Position numbers and translations under genes: made by a program | Shown: piece after piece, positions 12,384 to 21,704 of the stretch | Numbering within the stretch: position 1 is the stretch's first letter | Layout: the number at the start of each line of letters is the position of its first letter | Origin: Actinomycetes bacterium | GTDB taxonomy: Bacteria > Actinomycetota > Acidimicrobiia > Acidimicrobiales > Ilumatobacteraceae | Direction: 5' to 3' | Assembly: GCA_021414085.1 (NCBI GenBank) | Contig: JAIOPC010000004.1 | Span: forward strand, 104,593-168,592 | DNA: 64,000 nucleotides | The notes under the pieces: model-generated | The model's database searches: none | What the model saw: only the letters and a program-made list of their open reading frames with translations | What the model was told of the DNA's origin: nothing

Positions 12384-12863
12384 TTAGTCGATCCGTACGC
12401 GGAGGCTGTTGTCGTCATCGCTGATTCGGACTTCGATGCGGGCATCGCCGTCGTTACCTTCGAAGTCGACACGAATCCGATCCGATCGCTGGTCATGGAT
12501 TTCGGCTGTAAACCCAGTTGCCGCGTTCACGGAATCGAGGGTGAACGCTGTTCCGTTCCATGTCACCGTGATCGATCCACCAGCAGAGGTGTAGGTCTCG
12601 GTGAAGGGAGCCGGCAACGGCTGACCTGGGGTGCTGTTATCGGGCACCGAGCTGTTGCTGTCGTCGTCGACAGAGTTGGGTGTCGAGTTGACGGTGTCGT
12701 CGACCGAGTCGGGGGTGCTGACCTCGGTCGACGTTTTGGTGTCGTCACTGAAGAGACTCGACGACTGGCTGGCGGCGACAAGTCCCATCCCACCAACAAC
12801 AAAGCCGACTGTTGCGGCCACGACAACCGCGGCTCGACTACCTAAACGCTGCCTAATGCTCAT
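12384..12863 (-). CDS. Membrane-anchored extracytoplasmic protein of unknown function
   Basis: The 159-residue protein begins MSIRQRLGSRAAVVVAATV and has one hydrophobic segment at residues about 10-32. A Ser/Thr/Asp/Val-rich linker (about 33-85) follows. The last 70 residues alternate polar and hydrophobic positions, as in a small beta-sandwich. The start is clear: AAGGAG lies about 6 bp upstream of the ATG at 12863. I do not recognise the C-terminal domain. The linker composition suggests a wall-spanning surface protein. It is divergent from the Phd/RelE module. Confidence 0.65.
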   Translation of the reverse strand: MSIRQRLGSRAAVVVAATVGFVVGGMGLVAASQSSSLFSDDTKTSTEVSTPDSVDDTVNSTPNSVDDDSNSSVPDNSTPGQPLPAPFTETYTSAGGSITVTWNGTAFTLDSVNAATGFTAEIHDQRSDRIRVDFEGNDGDARIEVRISDDDNSLRVRID

Positions 12864-12958
12864 GTCTCTGCTCCTTGGGGGGTGCTCATTGGTGAGTACG
12901 TCTGAGACACGCCGAAAGGTCTCTTTGGGTTTGGTTGCCTTCCGATCCTCGAATTGAG

Positions 12959-12980
12959 ATGTACCTATAGTTCTGTACAT
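12959..12980 (+). promoter_or_regulatory. Toxin-antitoxin operator palindrome overlapping promoter and start
   Basis: ATGTAC and GTACAT are perfect inverted arms separated by 10 bases, and the right arm overlaps the ATG of the antitoxin gene at 12979. The spacer contains TATAGT, a good -10 hexamer only about 8 bp before the ATG, so the mRNA may be leaderless. TGTACA-core palindromes are the known binding sites of the E. coli YefM-YoeB complex, a relative of this module. Autoregulation by the antitoxin is therefore inferred. Confidence 0.6.
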
Positions 12981-13242
12981 GAAGTCCGTGTCCGTGGCCG
13001 AGGCCCGGCAATCGCTCAGTGCCCTGATCGCTGAGGTTGAGAACTTTGACGAGCACGTTCTCATCACCAAGAACGGCCGGCCGACCGCCGTCATCATCTC
13101 GGCTGACGAATGGGAAGCAATCGAAGACACGGCGTTCTGGAGATCGGTTCCCGACATAGCCGAGGACATTCGTGAAGCCCGCGCGCAGCGGGGTGTGCCA
13201 CTCGACCAGTACCTCGCCGCGCGTTCCACGCCGACGGCATGA
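12979..13242 (+). CDS. Phd/YefM-family antitoxin
   Basis: The 87-residue protein has the Phd/YefM fold signature: MKSVSVAEARQSLSALIAEV, then HVLITKNGRPTAVIISADEW, which is the N-terminal DNA-binding and dimerisation region. An acidic, flexible C-terminal tail would wrap the toxin. It neutralises the RelE-type toxin encoded by the next gene, whose start overlaps this stop by 4 bp (ATGA). A TGTAC palindrome covering the start codon is a plausible autoregulatory site. Confidence 0.92.
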   Translation: MKSVSVAEARQSLSALIAEVENFDEHVLITKNGRPTAVIISADEWEAIEDTAFWRSVPDIAEDIREARAQRGVPLDQYLAARSTPTA

Positions 13243-13499
13243 CCTACCCGATCGAGCTTCGATCACCCGCCCAGCGCTCGCTGAACAAACTTCCAGCGAA
13301 GGCGTTCGCCGCCGTCGTCGCCTTCATTTCTGGGCCGCTTGCCGAAAATCCACAAAAGGTTGGCAAACCGTTGCGGCACGAGCTGGAGGGTCTCTACTCG
13401 ACGCGCGTCGGGCCGTATCGAATCCTTTACGAGGTGGATGATGTTGTGCGAATCGTCGCTGTCATTCGCATTGCTCATCGCTCCGACGTGAACGGCTAG
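13239..13499 (+). CDS. RelE/ParE-superfamily toxin
   Basis: This 86-residue protein has the RelE pattern: IELRSPAQRSLNKLP at the start, then GKPLRHELEGLYSTRVGPYR and the strand RILYEVDDVVRIVAVIRI followed by a final AHR. RelE toxins cut mRNA in the ribosomal A site. The Arg and His positions in RVGPYRILY and IAHR agree with the ribonuclease type more than with ParE gyrase poisons. It is translationally coupled to its antitoxin. The stop lies within a short tandem repeat shared with the convergent CoA-ligase stop. Confidence 0.9.
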   Translation: MTYPIELRSPAQRSLNKLPAKAFAAVVAFISGPLAENPQKVGKPLRHELEGLYSTRVGPYRILYEVDDVVRIVAVIRIAHRSDVNG

Positions 13500-13511
13500 T
13501 CCGGCTAGTCC
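13494..13511. repeat. Tandem 9-bp repeat supplying two convergent stop codons
   Basis: Two head-to-tail copies of GGCTAGTCC occupy 13494-13502 and 13503-13511. The TAG of the first copy ends the RelE-like toxin and the CTA of the second copy is the stop of the convergent ligase. It may be a small replication-slippage duplication. Confidence 0.7.
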
Positions 13512-15127
13512 GGCTGGCGGAGCCGAAAGCGCTGAATCTTCCCCGTCGCAGTCTTAGGAAGCGCTTCGACGAACACGACTGAGCGCGGGTACTTGAACGG
13601 TGCGATCGTTGCCTTCACGTGTTCTTGCAACCGAATCACGACCGCATCCGACGCGTTGACGCCCGCTACGAGCACGACGTGTGCCTGCACGATTTGCCCG
13701 CGAGCTTCGTCGGCGATACCGATCACTGCGCACTCGGCAACGTCGGCATGCGCCAGCAAGGCAGCTTCGACCTCCGGGCCGGCGATGTTGTAGCCCGAGG
13801 AGATGATCATGTCGTCGGATCGGGCCGCGAAGTGGAAGTAGCCATCGTCGTCCTGCTCGAACGAATCGCCGGTCAGGTTCCATCCGTCGCGCACGTACAC
13901 GTGCTGACGCTTGTCGGCCAGATAGCGACAGCCGGTCGGTCCTTTCACCGCCAGCTTGCCAACGGTGTTACGCGGCAACTCGTTCATGTCGTCGTCGACG
14001 ATCCTCGCCTGGTACCCACGCACCGGTTTGCCGGTACACGCCGGATGCGAATCGCCGAAGCGATTGGAGATGAAGATGTGCAACATCTCGGTGGCGCCGA
14101 TGCCATCGAGCATTGGCTTACCGGTCTTGGCCATCCACGCTTCGTACACAGGTGCTGGCAACGTTTCGCCAGCAGACACCGCGGCGCGTAGCGACGACAG
14201 GTCGGCGCCTGCATCCATGGCGGCCAACATCGCCCGGTATGCGGTCGGCGCGGTGAAGCACACTGTCGCCTTGTAGGTCTGAATGATCTCGATCAGGTTC
14301 GGCGGCGAGGCGTTCTCCAACAGCGTCGCGGCCGCACCGAAGCGCAGGGGGAACACGGCCAAGCCGCCGAGGCCGAACGTGAAGGCGAGCGGTGGCGAGC
14401 CAACGAACACATCTTCCGGTGTCACGTTGAGAACTTCCTTCGCATAACCGTCGGCGATGATCAGCAGGTCGCGATGGAAGTGCATCGTTGCTTTCGGCTG
14501 ACCAGTCGTGCCGGAGGTGAAGCCAAGCAGCGCCACGTCGTCGCGGCCGGTACGCACCGCGTCGTAACGCACCGGCTTGTCGAGCGCGATGCGGTCGAGC
14601 TCCGCGTCGTGGTTGGCGGTCCCGTCGAACCCGATGACCTGCTGCAGGAAGCGGCTCTCCTTCGCACACGTCACCAGCTCGTCCATCAGGCGCGTGTCGC
14701 ACAGTGCGATCGTGACCTTGGCCTTATCGACGATCTGCGCCAACTCGCCGGCGCGCAGCATCGGCATCGTGTTCACCACGACAGCGCCGGCCTTGGTAGC
14801 GGCTAGCCAGCACGCGACCATCGCTGGGTTGTTTGCCGAACGAATCAACACGCGGTTGCCGGGCTTCACGCCGTAGTGATCGGTGAGTGCGTGCGCCAAT
14901 CGATTGGTCCAATCGGTGAGCTCCTTGTACGTGCGCCGACGGCCATTGCCGATCAGCGCCACGTGATCACCAAAGCCCTGCTCGACCATCCGATCGGTCA
15001 ACTCCACCGCGGCGTTGATGAATTCGGGGTACTCGTAACCGTCGAGCAAGATTTCCGGCCACTCCTCAAACGGCGGCAGGTTGTCGCGCGCGAACGTGTC
15101 GACGTGTGCTGTCGGTCCCAACGTCAC
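13505..15127 (-). CDS. 2-aminobenzoate-CoA ligase
   Basis: This 540-residue ANL-superfamily enzyme carries the AMP-binding motif LLGFTSGTTGQPK, the motif YRAMLAAMDAG further on, and the C-terminal lysine region TATGKIQRFRL. The overall sequence fits the benzoate/2-aminobenzoate-CoA ligase branch. It activates anthranilate with ATP and CoA in the cytoplasm, the first step of the aerobic 2-aminobenzoyl-CoA route. Context makes anthranilate the most likely substrate: the same operon encodes the fused 2-aminobenzoyl-CoA monooxygenase/reductase. It is the last gene of the operon, and its start overlaps the RidA stop by 4 bp. Confidence 0.85.
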   Translation of the reverse strand: MTLGPTAHVDTFARDNLPPFEEWPEILLDGYEYPEFINAAVELTDRMVEQGFGDHVALIGNGRRRTYKELTDWTNRLAHALTDHYGVKPGNRVLIRSANNPAMVACWLAATKAGAVVVNTMPMLRAGELAQIVDKAKVTIALCDTRLMDELVTCAKESRFLQQVIGFDGTANHDAELDRIALDKPVRYDAVRTGRDDVALLGFTSGTTGQPKATMHFHRDLLIIADGYAKEVLNVTPEDVFVGSPPLAFTFGLGGLAVFPLRFGAAATLLENASPPNLIEIIQTYKATVCFTAPTAYRAMLAAMDAGADLSSLRAAVSAGETLPAPVYEAWMAKTGKPMLDGIGATEMLHIFISNRFGDSHPACTGKPVRGYQARIVDDDMNELPRNTVGKLAVKGPTGCRYLADKRQHVYVRDGWNLTGDSFEQDDDGYFHFAARSDDMIISSGYNIAGPEVEAALLAHADVAECAVIGIADEARGQIVQAHVVLVAGVNASDAVVIRLQEHVKATIAPFKYPRSVVFVEALPKTATGKIQRFRLRQPD

Positions 15128-15515
15128 GGCACTACCGCCGTCGCTTCGATCTCAACTTTGGCTCTTTGCTCGACGAGTGCAACTACCTGCACGAGCGCCA
15201 TTGCCGGAAAGTTCTTGCCGAGGACTTCTCGATACACAGGCCCTAACTCCTTCAATCGTGCGACGTACTCGTCGCGATTGGTCACGTACCAGGTCAGGCG
15301 CACGAGATGTTCCGGTGTCGCCCCTGCTTCTGCCAACACCGCCACCACGTTGCGCAGCGCTTGCGCGACCTGCTCGATGAAGTCGTCGGTTTCGAACTCC
15401 TGCTGCGCGTTCCAGCCGATCATGCCGCCGACGAATACCATCCGCCCGCTCGCCGCGACCCCGTTCGCATAACCGCGTGCCGGCTTCCAAGATTGCGGGT
15501 GCAACAACTCGTGCA

Positions 15516-15516
<1 letters not shown>
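15124..15516 (-). CDS. RidA/YjgF/UK114-family enamine-imine deaminase
   Basis: The 130-residue protein fits the RidA family: GYANGVAASGRMVFVGGMIGW near the N-terminus, the helix QVAQALRNVVAVLAEAGA, and FPAMALVQVVALVEQRAKVEIEA at the C-terminus. RidA proteins form trimers that hydrolyse reactive enamines and imines. In this operon the ring-reduced product of the monooxygenase/reductase, 2-amino-5-oxocyclohex-1-enecarboxyl-CoA, is itself an enamine, so a dedicated deaminating role is a reasonable inference. Its start shares the last base of the enoyl-CoA hydratase gene and it overlaps the ligase start by 4 bp. Confidence 0.85.
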
Positions 15517-16311
<795 letters not shown>

Positions 16312-16319
<8 letters not shown>

Positions 16320-16773
16320 CAAGGCCATGGGCTCCAACTTTCTTGAACGGTTCGATTCGTCGTAGAAGGTCTTCCAAGGCGTCGAGATCGGCGGCCGACA
16401 CATCACTGAAGATCTCGTCGACCTGCGCCTCGTGCTCGGCTGCGAGACGTGTGAACTGGCGCCGACCAGCGGCGGTCAGTGCAACGTTGTTGATGCGCCG
16501 GTCGGCAGTCGAAGGGGTGCGTTGCACCAGTCCGTCGCTTTCCAAACGGTCGATGACGGTGGTCGTGTTGCCGTTCGAGACGAGTAATCGCCGCGAAAGC
16601 TCGGTCATTGTTAGCTCACCGTCGGCGCGGTGCAGCGCGGCCAGAACATCGAAGCGCGGCATCGTCGATTCGTGTGCGCGCAGAAACTCGCGCAGTTGAG
16701 ACTCGGTCACGCGCGTGATGCGCAGCAAGCGGATCCACAAACGCAGGCGGCGCTTTGCCAAGGTGTCGGTCAC
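16312..16773 (-). CDS. MarR-family transcriptional regulator
   Basis: The protein has a winged helix-turn-helix of MarR type: [20 protein letters not shown] is the recognition part and [19 protein letters not shown] is the wing. It lies in the middle of the anthranilate operon, between the SDR and hydratase genes, so it is probably a local regulator whose ligand is an aromatic acid or its CoA thioester. The GTG at 16773 (start VTDTLAKRR) or the in-frame GTG at 16794 are both possible; no clear ribosome-binding site separates them. An operator was not identified. Confidence 0.85.
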
Positions 16774-16783
16774 GGCGACTCGC

Positions 16784-17533
16784 TCACACTTCACCGCCTG
16801 CGATACCAATCGATTGCCCGTTGACCGCATCGGAGCCCGCGCCGCACAACCACAGCGCAGCGGCGGTGACCTCGGCCGGCTCAACCAGTCGCCCCATCGG
16901 ACTCATCTTGGTGATCGATTGGAGCGCTGCCTCGCGAGTGCGGCCGGTCTTCTCCATGATGTTGACGATTGTCCGCTCGGTCATCTCGGTGTTGATGTAG
17001 CTGGGGCACAGCGCGTTCGATGTGACGCCAGTGCCAGCGACCTCTTGTGCAACCATGCGCATCAGGCCGATCACGCCGTGCTTGCTCGCCCCGTACGCCG
17101 AGACGTAGGGGTAGCCCTTCAAGCCGGTGATGGAAGAGATCACGAGCAGTCGTCCCCAACCCCGCCCCTCTAACTGCCGCAAGCCCTCGCGTAGCGTGAG
17201 GAACGCACCGGTGAGGTTGGTGTCGATCATCTCGTGCCACAGATCCAGGCTCGTGCGCACTAGTGGTGCGCTCGCGGCGACACCCGCGTTGGCGATCACG
17301 ATGTCGACCGGCCCGGCTTCGGCAAACATGCGGATCACGTCGGCCTCACTGGTCACGTCGCCAGTCACTGCTCGAATGCGCGGCGCGCTGGCAGCCACGA
17401 CATCGAGCTGCTCGCGCCGGCGACCCGTGATCACTACTTCGGCGCCCGCTGCCGCGAAACCGCGTGCGAGATCGGCGCCGCTGCCGGTGCCACCACCGGT
17501 TACCAACATCCGCTTGCCCGACAAATCGCTCAT
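16784..17533 (-). CDS. Short-chain dehydrogenase/reductase, anthranilate operon
   Basis: This 249-residue SDR has the cofactor motif [15 protein letters not shown], the NAG motif IANAGVAAS, the catalytic serine in VISSITGL and YGASKHG with the active-site Tyr and Lys. A hydroxyacyl-CoA or alicyclic alcohol-CoA dehydrogenase step is likely, because ring-reduced 2-aminobenzoyl-CoA products are processed by beta-oxidation-like reactions. ATG 17533 overlaps the stop of the monooxygenase/reductase gene (ATGA). The stop is 10 bp from the MarR start. Confidence 0.85.
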   Translation of the reverse strand: MSDLSGKRMLVTGGGTGSGADLARGFAAAGAEVVITGRRREQLDVVAASAPRIRAVTGDVTSEADVIRMFAEAGPVDIVIANAGVAASAPLVRTSLDLWHEMIDTNLTGAFLTLREGLRQLEGRGWGRLLVISSITGLKGYPYVSAYGASKHGVIGLMRMVAQEVAGTGVTSNALCPSYINTEMTERTIVNIMEKTGRTREAALQSITKMSPMGRLVEPAEVTAAALWLCGAGSDAVNGQSIGIAGGEV

Positions 17534-19821
17534 GCCCGAATCGCCTCCTGTGCTCGTTCGGCCAACCGCACCGCTTGATCGCGTCCCGGTAGGTATGGCA
17601 ATGGCCACTGCGTGTCGCTGTCGCCGAGGGCGATCGCCGCGTGCAGCGTCCAGTACGGATCGGCGAGGTGCGGGCGCGCCAGGCACACAAGATCCGCTCG
17701 GCCAGCCATGAGGATCGAGTTGACGTGATCGGGTTCGTAGATGTTGCCGACGGCCATCGTCGCGATGTTTGCCTCGTTGCGTATGCGATCGGAGAACGGT
17801 GTCTGGAACATCCGGCCGTAGATCGGCTTGGCATCGGTGGAGGTTTGACCGGCCGACACGTCGATGATGTCGGCACCGGCTGACGAAAACATCTTGGCGA
17901 TCTCCACCGCTTCATCCGGTGTCACGCCGCTGCCGCCTACCCAGTCGTTGGCCGAGATGCGCACCGACATCGGCTTCGCGGCCGGCCACGCGGCGCGCAT
18001 TGCGGCGAACACCTCCAGCGGATAGCGCATTCGGTTCGCGAGGCTGCCGCCGTACTCGTCGGTGCGCGTGTTCGAAGTCGGCGAGATGAACGACGAGATC
18101 AGGTAGCCGTGTGCCGCGTGCAGTTCGATCATGTCGAACCCGGCGCGTTCCGCCATCTGTGTGGCGCTCACGAACTGCGCCGTCACCGCATCCATGTCGG
18201 CGCGATCCATCGCCTTGGGCACCGGGTTGCGTGGCGTCCACGGAATCGCCGAGGCAGACATCACCGGCCACGTGCCATTCAGCGCCTCGACCGGTGCGTC
18301 GATCTCTTCCCAACCCAACTGCGTGCCACCCTTGCGACCGGAGTGACCGATCTGGCAACACAACTTGGCGCTGGTCTCGGTGTGAACGAAGCGCACCAAT
18401 CGCGCCCATGCCTCCTCGTGCTCGGGTGCATACAAGCCCGTGCAACCGGGCGTGATGCGGCCCGCGGGCGACACGCACGTCATCTCCGTGTACACCAGCC
18501 CGGCACCGCCTTTCGCGCGTTCGGCATAATGAACGAAGTGCCAGTCGGTCGGGCAACCCTCGACGGCTTTGTACTGCGCCATCGGTGAGACGACGACACG
18601 GTTCACCAACTTCATGTCGCGCAACTGAAAGGGCGCGAACATTGGTGCCCGGCCCGGCTTGCCATCCGCGTTCGCTTGAAACCAGTCCTCGGCGGAGCGC
18701 AACCACGCGGCGTCGCGCAGGCGCAGGTTCTCGTGCGAGATGCGCTGCGAGCGGGTGAGCAGCGAGTACGCGAACTGCACTGGATCGAGGTCGAGGTAGC
18801 GCTCGGCTTGCTCGAACCACTCGAGACTGTTGCGCGCGGCCGACTGCAACCGCAGCACTTCCACGCGCCGCTCGTCTTGGTAACGCTCGAACGCGGCCAC
18901 CATCGTTGGTTCGCTGTGTAGGAACTCGGCCAACGCGATCGCACTGTCGAAGGCGAGGCGCGAGCCCGATCCGATCGAGAAGTGGCCGGTCGCGGCGGCG
19001 TCGCCCATCAGCACCACGTTCTCGTGGTACCAGCGCTCGCAGATCACGCGCGGGAAGTTCATCCACACGGCTGAGCCGCGCAGGTGATTGGCGTTCGAGA
19101 TCAGCGCATTGCCGTCGAGGTGTTGCGCGAACACCTGCTCGCACGTGGCGATCGTCTCTTCCTTCGACATCTGCTCGAAGCCCCACGCGTCCCATGTCTG
19201 CTGTGTGCACTCGACGATCACTGTCGCGGTGTCGGCGTCGAACTGATAGGCGTGAATCCACATCCAGCCGTGCTCGGTTTGCTCGAAGATGAACGTGAAT
19301 GCGTCGTCGAACTTCTGATGCGTGCCGAGCCAGATGAACTTGCACAACCGCATGTCGATGTCGGGGCGGAACACATCGGCGTACTCGGCGCGCACCAGCG
19401 AGTTGATCCCATCACAAGCCACGACCAGGTCGTATTCGTGGCGGTATTCCTCGGCCGATGCGAAGGTCGTCTCGAAGCGCAGCTCCACACCCAACTCGCG
19501 AGCGCGATCCTGCAACAGCAACAGCATCTTCATGCGACCGATGCCGGCGAACCCGTGCCCACCCGAAACGGTGCGCACGCCGCGGTGAATCACGGCGATG
19601 TCGTCCCAGTAGGCGAAGTTCTCGCGAATCGCGGCTGTGCTCTTGGGGTCGTTGCGCTCCATGTTCCCCAGCGCATCGTCGGAGAGAACGACGCCCCAAC
19701 CGAACGTGTCGCCAGCGCGGTTGCGTTCCATCACTGTCACCTCGTGGGATGGATCGCGCAACTTCATCGAGATCGCGAAGTACAACCCGGCAGGCCCGCC
19801 CCCCAAACACAGCACCTTCAT
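17530..19821 (-). CDS. 2-aminobenzoyl-CoA monooxygenase/reductase (fused flavoenzyme)
   Basis: The first about 380 residues form an FAD-dependent aromatic hydroxylase ([15 protein letters not shown] at the N-terminus; [14 protein letters not shown] for the FAD ribityl motif). The remainder is an old yellow enzyme-type FMN domain ([20 protein letters not shown], then [16 protein letters not shown]). This two-domain order matches anthraniloyl-CoA monooxygenase known from Azoarcus evansii, which hydroxylates and reduces the ring of 2-aminobenzoyl-CoA in one protein. It is the first gene of the operon. The ATG at 19821 is chosen because the Rossmann strand begins at once; no strong ribosome-binding site precedes it. 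Confidence 0.92.
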   Translation of the reverse strand: MKVLCLGGGPAGLYFAISMKLRDPSHEVTVMERNRAGDTFGWGVVLSDDALGNMERNDPKSTAAIRENFAYWDDIAVIHRGVRTVSGGHGFAGIGRMKMLLLLQDRARELGVELRFETTFASAEEYRHEYDLVVACDGINSLVRAEYADVFRPDIDMRLCKFIWLGTHQKFDDAFTFIFEQTEHGWMWIHAYQFDADTATVIVECTQQTWDAWGFEQMSKEETIATCEQVFAQHLDGNALISNANHLRGSAVWMNFPRVICERWYHENVVLMGDAAATGHFSIGSGSRLAFDSAIALAEFLHSEPTMVAAFERYQDERRVEVLRLQSAARNSLEWFEQAERYLDLDPVQFAYSLLTRSQRISHENLRLRDAAWLRSAEDWFQANADGKPGRAPMFAPFQLRDMKLVNRVVVSPMAQYKAVEGCPTDWHFVHYAERAKGGAGLVYTEMTCVSPAGRITPGCTGLYAPEHEEAWARLVRFVHTETSAKLCCQIGHSGRKGGTQLGWEEIDAPVEALNGTWPVMSASAIPWTPRNPVPKAMDRADMDAVTAQFVSATQMAERAGFDMIELHAAHGYLISSFISPTSNTRTDEYGGSLANRMRYPLEVFAAMRAAWPAAKPMSVRISANDWVGGSGVTPDEAVEIAKMFSSAGADIIDVSAGQTSTDAKPIYGRMFQTPFSDRIRNEANIATMAVGNIYEPDHVNSILMAGRADLVCLARPHLADPYWTLHAAIALGDSDTQWPLPYLPGRDQAVRLAERAQEAIRA

Positions 19822-19919
19822 ATGGAGAGTGTCGCGCCGAACGCGAGATACTTCAAGCTCAAAGCTTCTGTAAGCACTCACCCGACGCAAGGCCACAACC
19901 CTGGCCTTACGGCCGCCCG

Positions 19920-20318
19920 TCACCGGTGAAGAGTTGGTACCGGCAGATTGGGGGCGGCGGCGAGTCGTTGGTCAGCCGTAAGCAGTGGACACTGCAGCGC
20001 CTCGGCGAGAGCGACGTAACAAGCATCGGAGAAGGTGATGTTCGCCCGTAGTTGCCACGCTCGGTCGGTAATGCTTGCAACGGTCGCGCGTCTTAGACGT
20101 AGATCCGCGAATCGCAGCTTGGCTGACTCGACCTCGAGGTTTGTGAGGATTGCGTTCAGGTCCCATCGCCGTAGAACCGCGAGTACCTCTACGTCGAAGA
20201 GTCCGTCTGGCACCCAAAGCGTCGACTTATCCGGCACCAGTGCTGCAAGTTCGATGCCGAAGGTTGTTCTGGCGATCATCTCGATGCCAGCCGAGGCATC
20301 GAGTACGAGATCGCTCAC
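19920..20318 (-). CDS. vapC: VapC-like PIN-domain ribonuclease toxin
   Basis: The 132-residue protein shows the PIN acidic residues in order: D7 in LVLDASAG, an acidic residue in DVEVLAVL, D98 in [12 protein letters not shown] and D116 in [13 protein letters not shown] toxins of VapC type cut tRNA or rRNA. The start overlaps the stop of the upstream small gene by 4 bp, the usual antitoxin-then-toxin order. It is followed by the anthranilate operon start with no shared transcription signal seen. Confidence 0.88.
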   Translation of the reverse strand: MSDLVLDASAGIEMIARTTFGIELAALVPDKSTLWVPDGLFDVEVLAVLRRWDLNAILTNLEVESAKLRFADLRLRRATVASITDRAWQLRANITFSDACYVALAEALQCPLLTADQRLAAAPNLPVPTLHR

Positions 20319-20500
20319 AGGTCTCCGTCGCGACGCGCAGCCGCCAGTTCCTCTGCCGCTGAAACTGGCAGCTCAATTGCCTGCGAGCTACGCAGGTCGG
20401 AGAGCCATGTGGCCACCCTGTCCGCAATCTCCGCGTCAGTTAGGCCATCGTCGACTATGTCGATCGGGTGGCTTGCAGGGAGTTTGGCTGGGCGTGCCAT
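20315..20500 (-). CDS. vapB: VapB-like antitoxin
   Basis: This 61-residue protein begins MARPAKLPASHPIDIVDDGL and ends in an Ala/Glu-rich helix typical of toxin-wrapping antitoxin tails. Its position directly before a PIN-domain gene with a 4-bp overlap identifies it as the antitoxin. The N-terminal DNA-binding type is not clear from sequence. An upstream in-frame GTG at 20554 is possible but would crowd the divergent promoter. Confidence 0.7.
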   Translation of the reverse strand: MARPAKLPASHPIDIVDDGLTDAEIADRVATWLSDLRSSQAIELPVSAAEELAAARRDGDL

Positions 20501-20573
20501 GGGCCGATGATATCCCGGGCCCGCAGCCTTAGATCGGCGGCGCGGCAGCGCCACTTCCCTCTAACGTCAAGCC

Positions 20574-21701
20574 ATGACTGATGTTCCCAAGCAGATGCGG
20601 CAACTGCGTTCGCTCGTAACCGCCGACGGCGAGCTGCGGCTCTCGATCGAAACCGTGCCGACGCCGGTACCCGGGCCGGGCGAGGTGTTGGTGCGCATGG
20701 AGGCGGCACCGATCAACCCGTCGGATCTCGGGCTGCTGATTGCTACGGCCGACGTCAGCAAGGCCAAACGCGACGGCGACACTGTGACCGCGCCGATTCC
20801 ACCGGCGACGATGGGAGGCTTGACCGCCCGCGTTGGCGAATCGATGCCGGTCGGCAACGAGGGCTGCGGCATCGTTGTCGCCGCTGGCGATACTCCCGAC
20901 GCACAGGCGCTGCTCGGTCATCTGGTCTCGCTTGTTGGTGGCGCCACCTACGCCGAGTATCGAACCGTGAGCACGATGTTCTTGATGGATTTGCCCGACG
21001 GCACGACTGCCGAGCAGGGCGCTTCGTGCTTCGTCAACCCTCTGACGGCGCTGGCGATGGTGGAGACGATGCGCATGGAGGGCCACACCGCGCTTGTGCA
21101 CACAGCTGCCGCTTCCAACCTGGGTCAGATGTTGAATCGCATCTGTCTCGCCGACGGCGTGCAGTTGGTCAACATCGTTCGCCGTCCCGAGCAAGCTGCG
21201 ATCTTGCGCGAGCAAGGTGCGTTGATTATCTGCGACACGAGTCAGCCGACGTTCACGCAGGACCTGACCGCTGCTCTCACCGCGACTGGTGCCACTATCG
21301 CGTTCGATGCGATTGGCGGCGGCAAACTCGTCAGCCAGATTCTTGGCTGCATGGAAGCGGCAGCCAGCGCGAACGCGACCGAATACAGCCGTTACGGCAG
21401 CAGCGTGCACAAGCAGGCCTATATCTATGGCTCGCTTGATCGTGGCCCGACGGAGCTCATCCGCAACTTCGGCTTCTCATGGAGCATTAGTGGGTTCCTG
21501 CTGACGCCGTTCCTGCAGAAGGCCGGATTGGAAGTGATGCTGCGCCTGCGCCAACGAGTGATCGATGAGCTCACCACCACCTTCGCGAGCCACTACACCG
21601 ACAACGTTTCGCTTGCCGACGCGATCGATCCCGACATCGTGCGCAAGTACGCGCGTCAAGCAACCGGCGAGAAGTTCCTCATCCGCCCAACGCTCGGCTG
21701 A
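20574..21701 (+). CDS. Medium-chain dehydrogenase/quinone reductase-like oxidoreductase
   Basis: The 375-residue protein has the GroES-like domain signature PGPGEVLVRMEAAPINPSDL and a Rossmann domain around LVHTAAASNLGQML. The structural and catalytic Cys/His zinc ligands of alcohol dehydrogenases are not evident, so it belongs with zinc-free quinone/enoyl reductase-type members. It probably uses NAD(P)H to reduce an activated double bond. The start is 73 bp from the divergent vapB. Three bases separate its stop from the amidohydrolase start, suggesting an operon. Confidence 0.75.
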   Translation: MTDVPKQMRQLRSLVTADGELRLSIETVPTPVPGPGEVLVRMEAAPINPSDLGLLIATADVSKAKRDGDTVTAPIPPATMGGLTARVGESMPVGNEGCGIVVAAGDTPDAQALLGHLVSLVGGATYAEYRTVSTMFLMDLPDGTTAEQGASCFVNPLTALAMVETMRMEGHTALVHTAAASNLGQMLNRICLADGVQLVNIVRRPEQAAILREQGALIICDTSQPTFTQDLTAALTATGATIAFDAIGGGKLVSQILGCMEAAASANATEYSRYGSSVHKQAYIYGSLDRGPTELIRNFGFSWSISGFLLTPFLQKAGLEVMLRLRQRVIDELTTTFASHYTDNVSLADAIDPDIVRKYARQATGEKFLIRPTLG

Positions 21702-21704
21702 CCC

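Noticed and set aside
17912..19345. 477-codon open frame inside the 2-aminobenzoyl-CoA monooxygenase/reductase gene
   Set aside because: Shadow frame: extreme Arg content, no recognisable motif, and full overlap with a well-supported flavoenzyme.
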